64,000 bases of DNA, from the NCBI GenBank assembly GCA_002256205.1, contig NKIW01000002.1, forward strand, positions 248,001-312,000. Direction: 5' to 3'. Below are positions 37,043-47,300 of the stretch, in pieces (the first letter of the stretch is position 1; every line of letters starts with the position of its first letter). This DNA comes from Rhizobiales bacterium PAR1. Lineage in GTDB: Bacteria > Pseudomonadota > Alphaproteobacteria > Rhizobiales > Beijerinckiaceae. The translations under genes and the position numbers were made by a program. The notes beneath the pieces are model-generated. The model ran no database searches. It was not told where the DNA came from and saw nothing but the letters and a program-made list of their open reading frames with translations.

Positions 37043-38368
37043 TTACGAGGCCTTTTCGCAGGCAACCGCACGCTTCGGCCAGCCGGCGTCCTTGGAGACA
37101 TACTCCTTGGCTTCCGCTTCGATCAGCGGGCGAACCACGTCCTTGATCGGATCCATCCAGTCCGAGGCCTTCACGTACTTCGTTCCATCCCACTGCGAGA
37201 CGAACACCTTGTTCTGGCCAGAATGGTCCTCACAGGTGATCTTCATCGGGTTGGCGAAGCCTTCCATGCCCATTTCCTTGAGGCGCGCTTCAGTGATGTT
37301 GAGCGCTTCAAAGCCACGGCGTACGTCTTCGCCGTTCACAGCCTTCTTGCCGGTGATCTTCTGGGCGGTGCGGATCGCCTCGGCGATCAGCATCGAGTTG
37401 TAGACACCACGGTTATAGAGGTTCTCACCGACCTGCTCGCGCTTGGCTTGGCTGAGGTTCTTGTCGATGACGTGCTTGAGGATGTCTTGCATCACCGGGA
37501 AAGTGTTGCCGGTATTGTGGAAGTTGAGGGTCTTGTAGCCCTTGGCGCCAGCTTCACCCGCACGGGCGTCGTCATCACCACCGGCCCACCAGACGCCAAC
37601 GAGCTTGTCCATCGGGAAGTTGTTCTTGACCGCTTCCTTGACCGCCGTCGGGTTCATCGCGCCCCAACCCTGATTGTAGATCCAGTCCACGCGGTCGCGG
37701 CGGATCGAAAGCCAGACCGAGCCCTGATTCTGCATCTGTGCCGCCGGAACCGGGTAGAGCTTCAGGGTGAATTCGTATTTCTTCGCCATGGCTTCGAGAA
37801 CCGGGATCGGCTCCTTGCCGAACGGCGCATCGAGATGCACGAGGCCGATGGTCTTGCCCCTGAGCTTCTCGAGGCCGCCTTCAACCGCAGCAACGTGCTT
37901 GATAAACACCGAAGCACCGTCCCAGTAGGTCGCCGGCGGATTGAAAATCCACGGGAAGTTGGTGCCATCCGCCGCCGCCGAGAGGCCATAGGCCATCGAG
38001 AGCACGGGAACCTTGTCCACTGCTGCCTTGGGGATGAGCTGGAGCGTGATGCCGGTGGAATAGGGGTTGTAGACGACCGGGTTCTTGCCCTTGGTCGACT
38101 CATAGCATTCAACACCCTTCTTGGTGTCGTAGCCGGTTTCGCATTCCTCGATGGCGATCTTGACGCCACCGATGCCACCATCGCGCTGGTTCAGCATCTG
38201 GAGGTAATCGTGCATGCCATTGGCGATATGGATGCCCGAGCCAGCAAACGGGCCGGTGCGATAGGTCAGCAGCGGCACATAGATGCTGTCCTGCGCCTGA
38301 GCCGGCATCGCCGTCGCAGCAAGAGTGGTGACAGCAGCGAGCGCCGTCATTGTCAGATATTTTTTCAT
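37043..38368 (-). CDS. ABC transporter solute-binding protein (LivJ/HAAT type)
   Basis: 441-residue periplasmic binding protein of the Leu/Ile/Val (peripla_BP_6) class. A signal peptide (MKKYLTMTALAAVTTLAATA, cleaved after AQA) precedes SIYVPLLTYRTGPFAGSG and the ligand domain; DGGIGGVKIAIEECETGYD is typical. This branch often binds aromatic or other carboxylic acids rather than branched-chain amino acids, as the genes around suggest; the ligand is unknown. AGGAAG precedes the ATG. Two strong stem-loops (38390-38438) lie in the gap to livM, as often seen before highly expressed binding proteins. Confidence 0.85.
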   Translation of the reverse strand: MKKYLTMTALAAVTTLAATAMPAQAQDSIYVPLLTYRTGPFAGSGIHIANGMHDYLQMLNQRDGGIGGVKIAIEECETGYDTKKGVECYESTKGKNPVVYNPYSTGITLQLIPKAAVDKVPVLSMAYGLSAAADGTNFPWIFNPPATYWDGASVFIKHVAAVEGGLEKLRGKTIGLVHLDAPFGKEPIPVLEAMAKKYEFTLKLYPVPAAQMQNQGSVWLSIRRDRVDWIYNQGWGAMNPTAVKEAVKNNFPMDKLVGVWWAGGDDDARAGEAGAKGYKTLNFHNTGNTFPVMQDILKHVIDKNLSQAKREQVGENLYNRGVYNSMLIAEAIRTAQKITGKKAVNGEDVRRGFEALNITEARLKEMGMEGFANPMKITCEDHSGQNKVFVSQWDGTKYVKASDWMDPIKDVVRPLIEAEAKEYVSKDAGWPKRAVACEKAS

Positions 38369-38389
38369 GAGCACTTCCTCCTTGGCTCG

Positions 38390-38438
38390 GGCCCTTTTCG
38401 GGCCTTTCGGTTCGGCCTGTCGCGCGGCGCGCGGCAGG
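38390..38438 (-). other. stem-loops between livM and the binding-protein gene
   Basis: Reading leftward, a GC-rich stem of ten pairs with one mismatch (38416-38438, CCTGCCGCGCG and CGCGCGACAGG) is followed by GGCCC-GAAAA-GGGCC (38390-38404). No T-run follows. Such intercistronic hairpins commonly protect mRNA ends or lower read-through, raising binding-protein expression relative to permeases; that role is inference. Confidence 0.5.
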
Positions 38439-38472
38439 CAATGGTTTAAATCTTGTCCGGAGCCTGTCGTTC

Positions 38473-39552
38473 TCAATAGGGGAACGGCCAGGTTCTGAGT
38501 TTCTGCTTCGTGATCTGCCAGAGCCGCGCAAGACCGTGCGGCTCAACGATCAGGAAGAAAATGATGAGTCCACCCACCAGCAGGTGGTTGAGATGTTCCG
38601 CCGTCTCCGACGCTACCGCGATGCCGATCGCCGGCAGGCCGAACTTCAGGATGATCGGCACGATGTTCAGCAGTGCCGCGCCCATGAAGCAGCCGATGAG
38701 ACTGCCGAGCCCACCGATGATGACCATGAACAGGATATTGAAGCTCTGGCGGATGTTGAAGGCGTCCGCCGCCTCACCACCGCCGTACCAGAGGAACATC
38801 ATCACCGCGCCCGCGACACCGCAGTAAAATGACGAGAGCGCGAAGGCGAGAAGCTTGGCTGGCAAAAGACGGATACCCATCAGCTCCGCAGCGATATCCA
38901 TGTCGCGCACTGCCATGAAGGTGCGGCCGACGCGGCCATGCAGGATGTTTGACGCAACCCACGTCAGCAGGACCACAACCCCGAGCAACACCATGTAGCG
39001 CGTCGTCGGCGAGGCATTCGCCCCGGTGATCACAACGCCGAACAGCGTGCGCTGCGGCACCTGAATCGCGCCCGAAGCCGAGTAATTATAGAGCCACGGC
39101 ACGCGCACGAAGCACCATTCGAGGAAGAATTGCGCCGCAAGCGTTGCCACCGCGAGGTAAAACCCCTTGATCCGAAGGCTCGGTAGACCAAACGCCGCGC
39201 CGATAGCCGCCGAGAAGGCGCCCGAAGCGATGATCCAGATGATGATGTTCACGTTCGGGAAAATAGTCGTCAGCTTGTAGCAGGCAAAGGCGCCGACGCC
39301 CATGAAGGCGCCCGTGCCCAGCGAGATCAGCCCGGTGTAACCCGTGACGATGTTGAGCCCCATCGCCGCGAGGGAGAACACCAGAAACGGGATCATCACC
39401 GAGGAGATGAAGAAGGTCGAGCCCGTGAGCGGGATCACCACCGCCGCAATGAACAGGATGACGGCAATGCCGATCCGGTCCTGCAGGATCGGGAACACCG
39501 CCATATCGGCTGCGTAGGACTTCTTGAATTGGCCGGCTTCACGATAAAACAT
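38473..39552 (-). CDS. branched-chain-type amino acid ABC permease LivM
   Basis: 359-residue permease with about eight to ten helices. After an N-terminal extension of about 20 residues come the first helices, then TGYTGLISLGTGAFMGVGAF, SLRIKGFYLAVATLAAQFF, the EAA-like cytoplasmic loop near GRTFMAVRDMDIAAELMGIR, and NIRQSFNILFMVIIGGLGS. All are LivM features. It ends 104 bases before the binding-protein gene and starts 18 bases after livH. Confidence 0.88.
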   Translation of the reverse strand: MFYREAGQFKKSYAADMAVFPILQDRIGIAVILFIAAVVIPLTGSTFFISSVMIPFLVFSLAAMGLNIVTGYTGLISLGTGAFMGVGAFACYKLTTIFPNVNIIIWIIASGAFSAAIGAAFGLPSLRIKGFYLAVATLAAQFFLEWCFVRVPWLYNYSASGAIQVPQRTLFGVVITGANASPTTRYMVLLGVVVLLTWVASNILHGRVGRTFMAVRDMDIAAELMGIRLLPAKLLAFALSSFYCGVAGAVMMFLWYGGGEAADAFNIRQSFNILFMVIIGGLGSLIGCFMGAALLNIVPIILKFGLPAIGIAVASETAEHLNHLLVGGLIIFFLIVEPHGLARLWQITKQKLRTWPFPY

Positions 39553-39570
39553 GGTTCCGCACTCTTCTTC

Positions 39571-40521
39571 TTAAATCCGCTCGATGATCTTGTCGCCGAA
39601 GAGGCCCTGCGGACGCACCATCAGGAAGCCGAGCGCGATCACATAGGCGATCCAGTTCTCGATGCCGCCGCCGACGAGCGGCCCCCAGTAAAACTCCGCG
39701 ATCTTCTCACCGATGCCGATGATCAGCCCGCCAACAATCGCGCCAGGAATGGAGGTGAACCCGCCAAGGATCAGCACCGGCAACGCTTTCAGCGCAATGA
39801 TATCGAGGCCGAAGGAAACCTCCGAGCGCGCACCCCACATCACGCCGGTGATCAGCGCGACGATGCCCGCCGCAAACCACACGATGGCCCAGATCTGGTT
39901 GAGCGAAATGCCGACCGAAAGCGCCGCCTTGTGGCTATCCGCCACCGCACGCAGCGCCCGCCCGATGCGGGTGTATTGGAAGAAGGCCGCCAGTGCGCCG
40001 ATCATCACCGTCGCGATCACCGCCGCCGCGATATCGAGCTTCTGGAAGGTTACGCGCCCGCCCAGCATTTTGACGTCGATGGCGCCGCGCGGCAGGAAAA
40101 GCTGCTCGGTGATCATCTGCTTGGGTTCACCACCGAAGATGAATTCGCCAATGCCGATCAGCACATAGGTGAGGCCGAAGGTCGCCATGAAGAGGATGAT
40201 ATCGGGCTGGTTGACGAGCGGGCGCAGCACCACCCGTTCCACCGCCAGCGCGAGCACATACATCACGCCGAGGGTGAGGATGACGGCAATCCAGGCCGGC
40301 ACGCCCTTCTCATGGAAGCCCACCAGCGTGAGCGCCGCGAACACCACCATGATGCCCTGTGCGAAGTTGAAAACGCCCGAGGCCTTGAAGATCAGCACGA
40401 AGCCAAGTGCGATCAGCGCATAGAGCACGCCTGAGACGAGCCCCTCCCAGAGCGTCTGCACCAGAAGATCTGGCGCGCCACCCATCTGCATGAACGGGTC
40501 GATGAAGATATTGTACAGCAT
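39571..40521 (-). CDS. branched-chain-type amino acid ABC permease LivH
   Basis: 316-residue LivH-type permease with eight predicted helices. Typical are GLVSGVLYALIALGFVLIFK, GVFNFAQGIMVVFAALTLVG near the N-terminus, the EAA-like loop TRIGRALRAVADSHKAALSVG, and KALPVLILGGFTSIPGAIVGG. It forms the membrane channel with LivM. It starts 15 bases after livG. Confidence 0.9.
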   Translation of the reverse strand: MLYNIFIDPFMQMGGAPDLLVQTLWEGLVSGVLYALIALGFVLIFKASGVFNFAQGIMVVFAALTLVGFHEKGVPAWIAVILTLGVMYVLALAVERVVLRPLVNQPDIILFMATFGLTYVLIGIGEFIFGGEPKQMITEQLFLPRGAIDVKMLGGRVTFQKLDIAAAVIATVMIGALAAFFQYTRIGRALRAVADSHKAALSVGISLNQIWAIVWFAAGIVALITGVMWGARSEVSFGLDIIALKALPVLILGGFTSIPGAIVGGLIIGIGEKIAEFYWGPLVGGGIENWIAYVIALGFLMVRPQGLFGDKIIERI

Positions 40522-40536
40522 CGTTTTTCCCCGCCC

Positions 40537-41331
40537 TTAATGTGCAACGCCGAGATAGGCGTCGATCACCTTCTGGTTCGCCTTGACTTCCTCGGGCGTG
40601 CCATCGGCGATCTTGATGCCGTATTCGAGCACCACCACCCGGTCCGAAAGGTCCATCACGACGCCCATATCGTGCTCGATCAGCGCGATCGTGGTGCCGT
40701 ATTGCTCCTTGGTGTCGAGGATGAAGCGGCACATGTCCTCTTTTTCCTCAAGATTCATGCCGGCCATCGGTTCGTCGAGCAACAGGAGTTCCGGCTGCAT
40801 CGCGAGCGCACGACCGAGCTCGACGCGCTTCTGCAAGCCATAGGGCAGCTTGCCGACGGGGACTTTGCGGATATGCTCGATCTCGAGGAAGTCGATGATT
40901 TCCTCGACGAATTTGCGATGCTCGATTTCCTCGTTCATCGCCGGGCCATGACGGAAAAGCTGCCAGAAGAAGCTCTTCTGCATCTTCAGCGTGCGGCCCA
41001 CCATGATGTTGTCGAGCGTCGTCATGCCCTTGAAGAGCGCGACGTTCTGGAAGGTGCGGGCGATGCCCTGCGTCGCAGCCACATGCGGCCGCATCCGGGC
41101 GCGCGCCTCACCGCGATAGGTGATCTGGCCTTCCTGCGGGTGGTAAAACCCGTTGATGACATTGAGCATCGAGGTCTTGCCGGCACCATTCGGGCCAATG
41201 ATAGCGCGCACTTCACCCTTTTTGATGTCGAAGGAGACATCGGTGATCGCCTTCACCCCGCCAAAGCGCAAGGAAACATTCTCGACGTTGAGGAGCTGTT
41301 GGCCCGGTTCGATTGATCGCATGGTTTGCAT
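40537..41331 (-). CDS. branched-chain-type amino acid ABC transporter ATPase LivG
   Basis: 264-residue LivG-type ATPase: Walker A GPNGAGKTS, MRPHVAATQGIARTFQN (Q-loop), a signature region with LPYGLQKRVELGRALAMQPE in place of a strict LSGGQ, Walker B LLLLDEPMAGMN and LIEHDMGVVMD. N-terminus MQTMRSIEPGQQ; an ATG three codons later is possible. Cotranscribed with the acyl-CoA ligase gene 23 bases upstream. Confidence 0.88.
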   Translation of the reverse strand: MQTMRSIEPGQQLLNVENVSLRFGGVKAITDVSFDIKKGEVRAIIGPNGAGKTSMLNVINGFYHPQEGQITYRGEARARMRPHVAATQGIARTFQNVALFKGMTTLDNIMVGRTLKMQKSFFWQLFRHGPAMNEEIEHRKFVEEIIDFLEIEHIRKVPVGKLPYGLQKRVELGRALAMQPELLLLDEPMAGMNLEEKEDMCRFILDTKEQYGTTIALIEHDMGVVMDLSDRVVVLEYGIKIADGTPEEVKANQKVIDAYLGVAH

Positions 41332-41354
41332 GGTTCTGCCCGCTTTTCCGGTTC

Positions 41355-43328
41355 TTACGCCGCCTGCGACGGGGTCGCGGGCACGGGATAGGTCTTCGCG
41401 TCCATGACCTTGACGCGGGCGGAAATCACGCCCTTGCGCCCGTCCTCGAAGGTGACCTCGGTGGAAATCGCCGCCTCTGGAGAGCCGTCATAAAGGGCTT
41501 TCACCAGCGGCGCATAGCGCTCGGCGATGAAGCCGCGCCGCACCTTCTGCGTGCGGGTGAGCTCGCCATCGTCCGCGTCGAGTTCCTTGTGCAGAATCAG
41601 GAAGCGGGAGATCTGGCTGCGCGCCATCATCGGCTCTTCGGAAAGCTGGCGATTCACCTCGGCGACATGCCCGGCGATGATGTCATAGACCTGCGGATTG
41701 CCCGCGAGTTCCTGATACGAACCGTAAGAAACATTGTTGCGCTCGGCCCAGTTACCCACCGCCGTCAGATCGATGTTGATGAACACCGTGACGCTGTCCT
41801 CGCCCTGCCCGAAGGCCACGACCTCGCGGATATTCGGGAAGAACTTGAGCTTGTTCTCGATGTATTTCGGCGCATAGAGGGCACCGTTGTTGAGTTTGCC
41901 GACGTCTTTCGCGCGATCGATGATGCGCAATTGGCCGTCCTTCTCGAAGAACCCGGCGTCGCCCGTACGGACATAGCCATCCGGCGTCATCGCCTCGGCA
42001 GTCTTCTCAGGTTCCTTGAAGTAGCCGACAAACTGACCGGGCGATTTGTAGAGCACCTCGCCATCATCTGCGATCTTGATCTGAACGTTCGGCGTCGCAG
42101 GGCCGACGCAATCGGTGCGGACGTGCCCGTCGGTCTGTGCCGTGACGTAAAGGAACGCCTCCGTCTGGCCGTAGAGCTGTTTCAAGTTGAGGCCGATCGA
42201 GCGGTAGAAGGCAAAAAGCTCCGGCCCGATCGCTTCACCGGCAGTGTAGGCGATGCGTACGGTCGTCATGCCGAGCACATTCTTGAGCGGGCCATAGACC
42301 AGCATCTCGCCGAGCGCATAGTTCAGCCGCGCCAGGGTCGGCACGCTCTCGCCGTTGAGGATTTTCTCGCCCCATTTCTTGGCGTGGGCGATGTAGTAGT
42401 GGAACATCTTCCGCTTAAGCCAGCCGGCATCTTCCATGCGGATCATGATGCGGGTGAGCATGCCCTCGTAGACGCGAGGGGGCGCGAACGCGAAGGTCGT
42501 GCCGATCTCACGGCGATCTTCCACCGCCGTATCCGGGCTTTCCGGGCAGTTGATGGTGAAGCCCGCAACCAGCGCCTGCGCGTAGTTGAGATAATGATCG
42601 CCGACCCATGCGAGCGGCAGGTAGGCGATGACCTGATCGTTCTCGTCGATCCTGTCGAAAGCGACTGTATCCTTGGCGGCATTGATGCAGCCGCCCGCCG
42701 AGAGCATGACTCCCTTGGAACGCCCGGTCGTACCGGACGTGTAGAGCATCACCGAAAGATCGCTGCCCTGACCACGCGCGATCTCCTGTTCGAGACGCGT
42801 CACCGCCGCCGGATCGGAGAACAGCATGCCCTCGCCCTGGCTGATGACCTCATCGATGGCTTGCAGGCGCGAGTGATCATAGTCACGCAACCCGCGTGGC
42901 TCATCGTAGAACACCATCTCGATCCGCGAGAGGCGCTCGGCGACGGAGAGGATCTTGTCGACCTGCTCCTGATCCTGCACGCAGGCGAAGCGCACCTCGG
43001 CATGGTCGAGCACATAGGCCATCTCGTCCGCGACGGAGTCGGCATAGACCGGCACCGGAACAGCGCCGATCGACTGCGCCGCCATCATCGACCAGTAGAG
43101 CTTGGGCCGGTTGGTCCCGATAATCGCGATCTTGTCGCCCCGCTGGAGACCATGGGCCATCAGGCCGAGCGCATAATCGCGGACAATGCGGGCAACCTGC
43201 CCCCAGGTCCACTCGCGCCAGATGCCGAGATCCTTGTGTCGCATGGCCGGGCGATCCGGCCGCACGACGGCATGATGCGCGATCCATTTCGGGAATGTAT
43301 CAAGATGGGCCGTGGCGTTTGCCGTCAC
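41355..43328 (-). CDS. AMP-dependent acyl-CoA synthetase (FadD-like)
   Basis: 657-residue adenylate-forming ligase, about the size of long-chain acyl-CoA ligases. Motifs: ATP-binding P-loop MLYTSGTTGRSKGVMLS, YGQTEAF, the GYVRTGD aspartate and hinge, DRAKDVGKLNNG, and a C-terminal Lys in LTRTQKVRRGF. It makes an acyl-CoA from a carboxylic acid, ATP and CoA. The operon with a Liv-type importer suggests that the imported substrate, or a product of it, is activated; fatty, phenylacetic or other aromatic acids are candidates. The start is a GTG with GGGGAGAG six bases upstream. Confidence 0.85.
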   Translation of the reverse strand: MTANATAHLDTFPKWIAHHAVVRPDRPAMRHKDLGIWREWTWGQVARIVRDYALGLMAHGLQRGDKIAIIGTNRPKLYWSMMAAQSIGAVPVPVYADSVADEMAYVLDHAEVRFACVQDQEQVDKILSVAERLSRIEMVFYDEPRGLRDYDHSRLQAIDEVISQGEGMLFSDPAAVTRLEQEIARGQGSDLSVMLYTSGTTGRSKGVMLSAGGCINAAKDTVAFDRIDENDQVIAYLPLAWVGDHYLNYAQALVAGFTINCPESPDTAVEDRREIGTTFAFAPPRVYEGMLTRIMIRMEDAGWLKRKMFHYYIAHAKKWGEKILNGESVPTLARLNYALGEMLVYGPLKNVLGMTTVRIAYTAGEAIGPELFAFYRSIGLNLKQLYGQTEAFLYVTAQTDGHVRTDCVGPATPNVQIKIADDGEVLYKSPGQFVGYFKEPEKTAEAMTPDGYVRTGDAGFFEKDGQLRIIDRAKDVGKLNNGALYAPKYIENKLKFFPNIREVVAFGQGEDSVTVFINIDLTAVGNWAERNNVSYGSYQELAGNPQVYDIIAGHVAEVNRQLSEEPMMARSQISRFLILHKELDADDGELTRTQKVRRGFIAERYAPLVKALYDGSPEAAISTEVTFEDGRKGVISARVKVMDAKTYPVPATPSQAA

Positions 43329-43595
43329 GCGCGCTCTCCCCAGATCAAGTTTCCACCAGCGCGACGATCCCTTGAGGGGTGCCGCTTATCATTGAAACCA
43401 CGTTCGCAGGAGCGCCAGCTTTTCGCAAGACCAGCCTTGACAGACATGGGAGAGATTTGCTTATAAGCTGCCAGACCTGCGCATGAATTGCCGCAGGTTT
43501 TTGTGTTTTTCGGGCATGCAGTGTACTTTTCGGGGTATTCAGGCGCAATTGAGCGCATGATCGCCACGCCCCTACGACGAAGTAGCTAGAGAAGC
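43329..43595. other. promoter region of the ligase-liv unit
   Basis: This 267-base gap lies between the Crp-type regulator and the acyl-CoA ligase gene. It holds a 10-base palindrome GCTTATAAGC (43459-43468) and a stem ACCTGCG/CGCAGGT (43475-43498) followed rightward by a T-rich stretch, although no rightward gene ends here. A promoter for the leftward ligase gene must lie in this gap, but I could not place it with confidence. Confidence 0.4.
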
Positions 43596-44279
43596 TTAGC
43601 CTGCCATGGTGCCGTATTTGGCGAGATCACGCCAGTCGCGGATCGCGATGCCGCCACGTTCAGCCCGAAGCACGCCTGCCGTCTCCAGAACTTTGAGCGA
43701 CTGGTTCGTCACCTGCCGCGACAAGCCCGAAAGAAGCCCGACCTCCTCCTGCGTGATGGCAAGATGGCAACCGACGCCCGGATTGGTCATTGGGTTGAAA
43801 AGGTACGCCAGCGCCCGCGCTACCCGGCCCGTGGCATCCAGCATGCGGTCATTTTCGACCTGCCCGATGAACTGGCCGAGACGCTCGTTGAACTGACGGA
43901 CAAGAAACCGGTTGAAGCCCACGGAATGCTCGAAAAGCCAGTTGAAGGTCGAGAGGTCCATCATCGCCAGCCGCGTCTCGCGCAGGGCGACAATATCGTA
44001 GCGCCGGGGCTCGTTCTTGAGGATAGAACCTTCCCCGAACCAAGCACCTGTCGTCAGGCCGGCGAGACTGACCTGCTTGCCGGAATCCGAAACCGTCGAA
44101 AGTTTCACAAGCCCAGAGGTCACACCGGCCCAGACATCGAAACGATCTCCCTGATGGCTGACATAGGCCCCCTTGCCGAAGGTCTTCTCGGAGACCCCCC
44201 GGCGAGCCCGCTCAGCCTCGTCCGGCGTCAATTCCTTTGACCAGACCGCAACCTGCTTGAGCGTTTCGAGCGAAATCAT
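43596..44279 (-). CDS. Crp/Fnr-family transcriptional regulator
   Basis: 227 residues: an N-terminal cyclic-nucleotide-binding fold (about 20-130, KGAYVSHQGDRFDVWAGVTS; WFGEGSILKNEPRRYDIVAL) and a C-terminal winged helix (about 150-225; ITQEEVGLLSGLSRQVTNQS, KVLETAGVLRAERGG). The cysteines that hold the FNR iron-sulfur cluster are missing, so it is not an oxygen-sensing FNR of that kind. The effector is unknown. It stands between the oxidoreductase gene and the ligase-liv unit, and is a candidate regulator of both. Confidence 0.87.
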   Translation of the reverse strand: MISLETLKQVAVWSKELTPDEAERARRGVSEKTFGKGAYVSHQGDRFDVWAGVTSGLVKLSTVSDSGKQVSLAGLTTGAWFGEGSILKNEPRRYDIVALRETRLAMMDLSTFNWLFEHSVGFNRFLVRQFNERLGQFIGQVENDRMLDATGRVARALAYLFNPMTNPGVGCHLAITQEEVGLLSGLSRQVTNQSLKVLETAGVLRAERGGIAIRDWRDLAKYGTMAG

Positions 44280-44313
44280 GCGTGGACCCTGCCGCCAACA
44301 CCGCGACAGGGGC

Positions 44314-44342
44314 AATATTGCGCCAGACCATCCGGCATGCAA
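44314..44342 (-). promoter_or_regulatory. candidate promoter of the Crp-type regulator gene
   Basis: Reading leftward, TTGCAT (44342-44337) is followed after 17 bases by AATATT (44319-44314). The start codon is 35 bases further, leaving a leader of roughly 28 bases. Predicted by eye only. Confidence 0.4.
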
Positions 44343-44372
44343 GCCGAATGCGGGCGCTTTAGCCGATGGTCT

Positions 44373-47300
44373 CTATTCGGCAGCCTTCGTTAAAGTGCCC
44401 AGCGGCGCAGTGTAACGCGCAACCAGCGCGGCCTCCTGTCGATCAACCTCAACCGCATTTTTCGCCCTGACGTGCCCATAACCCCGGATGCGCTCCGGCA
44501 AGCTGGCGATCTCGACCGCGAGCGGCAGGCGCCCGGCATCAAGATCGGCGAGCAGGCTCTCGATGCGGCTGCGATAGGCTTCGATCCGCGCGCGCTCGTC
44601 CTTTCGTTCGGCTGTGCGTCCGAAGGGATCGAAGGCGGTGCCGCGCAGCCGCTTGCCATGCTGGAGCAGGCCGAATGCCTTCATCATCCACGGGCCGAAC
44701 GTGGTCTTTTTCGGCTTGCCGGAAGCTGGATCAATCTTCGCCATCATCGGCGGGGCGAGATGGAACGAGAGTTTGATATTCTCGCCCTCAAAAGCCTCGG
44801 AGAGCTGCTTGCGGAAGGCAGAGCCGGCATAAAGACGCGCGACCTCGTATTCGTCCTTGTAGGCCATCAGCTTGAAGAGGCTTGTCGCCACCGCCTCGCT
44901 CAACGCCGTCGAGCCCGACTGCACCACGGTTTCCCGCGCACGAACCTTTTCGACAAAGGCGCGGTAGCGGCCAGCATAGGCACTATCCTGATAGTCCGCG
45001 AGGAAGCTTGCGCGGCGCGCAATGACCTCGTCGAGCGTCGCCACCACAGGCGCAGCCGGACCGCCGGCAATCTCACGCGCAAGCTCGGGCTGATGCGCGA
45101 CAGCACGGCCCCAGCGGAAGGCCTCGCGATTCATCGCCACTGCTTCGCCATTCATCTCGATGGCGCGTTCCAGCGCCTCGGCATGAAGCGGCACGCCGCC
45201 CTTCTGGTAGGCATAGCCGAGAAGGAACATGTTGGCCGCGATGGATTGGCCGAACAGCGCGGTCGCAATCTTTGTCGCATCGAGGAACCAGACGTGATCC
45301 GCCCCCGCCGCGGCGTTGATGCCGCGCTTGAGACGTTCCGCCGGCAGCGCATAGTTCGGATTGCGGGTAAAATCCCCCGGCATCACTTCCGCCGTATTGA
45401 CGACAAAGGTCGTAGCATTCGGCTTGACCGAGGCGAGCACCTTCTTCGACCCCGAGACGATGAGATCGCACCCGAGCACAAGGTCCGCCATGCCGGCCGA
45501 AACGCGGATGGCGTGGATATCCTCCGGCCGTTTGGCAAGGCGGATATGCGAGTAGACCGCGCCGCCCTTCTGCGCGAGGCCGGCCATGTCGATCATGCCA
45601 CAGCCACGCCCCTCAAGGTGCGCCGCCATGCCGAGAATCGCACCGATGGTGACAACACCCGTGCCGCCAACGCCGGTGATGATTGCTGCCCATGCGGCGT
45701 CATCGAGGTTCGGGATGGCGGGTTCGGGGAGCTTTGGCAGCGTCAGCGCCTTCGCCGAACCTGATATGCGGCGCGGTTTGGCCCCAGAAACCGTCACGAA
45801 GCTAGGACAGAAGCCATCAAGGCACGAGAAATCCTTGTTGCAGGAGGATTGGTCGATCTTCCGCTTGCGCCCGAATTCGGTCTCGATGGGCTGCACGGAA
45901 ACGCAGTTCGACGCCGTGCCGCAGTCACCACACCCCTCGCAGACGAGTTCGTTGATCAGGACGCGCTTGTCCGGGTCCGGATAGAGCCCGCGCTTCCTGC
46001 GGCGGCGTTTTTCTGCGGCGCAGGTCTGATCGTAGACCATCACCGAGACGCCTTCGATTTGCGCCAATTCCTGCTGCACCGGCATCAGCTCGGAGCGGTG
46101 ATGAAAACTCACACCCGCGGGCCAAGTGTATTCCGGGCCGTATTTATCCGGCTCATCCGAAACGATCGCAATGCGCGAGACACCTTCCGCGCGCACCTGC
46201 CGGGCAATCATATCCGGTGTGAGATTGCCCTCGTGATGCTGCCCGCCGGTCATCGCCACGGCATCGTTGAAGAGGATCTTGTAAGTGATGTGCGTCTTGG
46301 TCGCGATCGCCCAGCGCAGCGCGAGAATGCCGGAATGGTTGTAAGTGCCATCGCCGAGGTTCTGGAATACATGACCGCGCGAGGAAAAGGGCGCTTCGCC
46401 GATCCAGTTCGCGCCCTCGCCGCCCATCTGGGTGAAGCCCTCGGTCTTCCGGTCCATCCACTGCACCATGTAATGGCAGCCGATACCGGCATAGGCGCGA
46501 GAGCCGTCCGGCACCTTGGTCGAGGAATTATGGGGGCAGCCCGAGCAGAAATAGGGGATGCGGGTCGCTAGATCGACCACTTCCCCGAGGTTCGCCTGCG
46601 CCTTGCGGATGGGTTCGAGCTTAGTGGCAAGGTCCGTGTCTGGGACTTTGGAAAGCAGCCGTGTCGCAATGGCAATCGCGATATCGTTGGGGTCGAGCGC
46701 GCCCTTGACCGGGAACAGCCATTCGCCGTTCTCGTCTTTCTTGCCGACGACAACCGGCTGATGCGCCGAGCCATAGAGTTCCTCACGTACCTGCACTTCA
46801 ATGAGGCTGCGCTTCTCCTCGACGACCATCAGGAGATCGACGTCGCGCGCGAAATCCTTGAGATGATCAGGGTCCACCGGCCATGGCGAGGCGAGCTTAA
46901 GAAGCTTGATGCCGAGCGCATCGGCGCGTGCCTCGTCGATACCGAGAAGATCAAGCGCCTGCATGACGTCGAGGTAGTTCTTCCCAACGGTGATGATGCC
47001 AAGACGCGGCGCTTTGCCGCCCGAATACACCAGCTTGTCGAGCTGATTGGCGCGGAAATAGGCCAGCACCGCTGCCCGCTTGAATTCGTGGAGCCGCGCT
47101 TCTTGCTCAAGGAAATTATCATTCGGGCGGATATTGAGCCCGCCAGCCGGCATCGTAAAATCATTGGGAATGGCGATCGAAACCCGGTCGAGCCGGCCAT
47201 CGACCGAAGCGGTCGATTCGACGTTATCCTTCACGCCCTTGAGCGCAACCCAGACACCGGCATAGCGCGAGAGCGCGAAGGCATGGAGTCCGAAATCCAG

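Noticed and set aside
43437-43500. Rightward TTGACA...TATAAG promoter followed by a hairpin with T-run, as for a small RNA
   Set aside because: The predicted start site and the hairpin are adjacent, leaving no transcript of useful size, and spacing of the hexamers (19) is poor.
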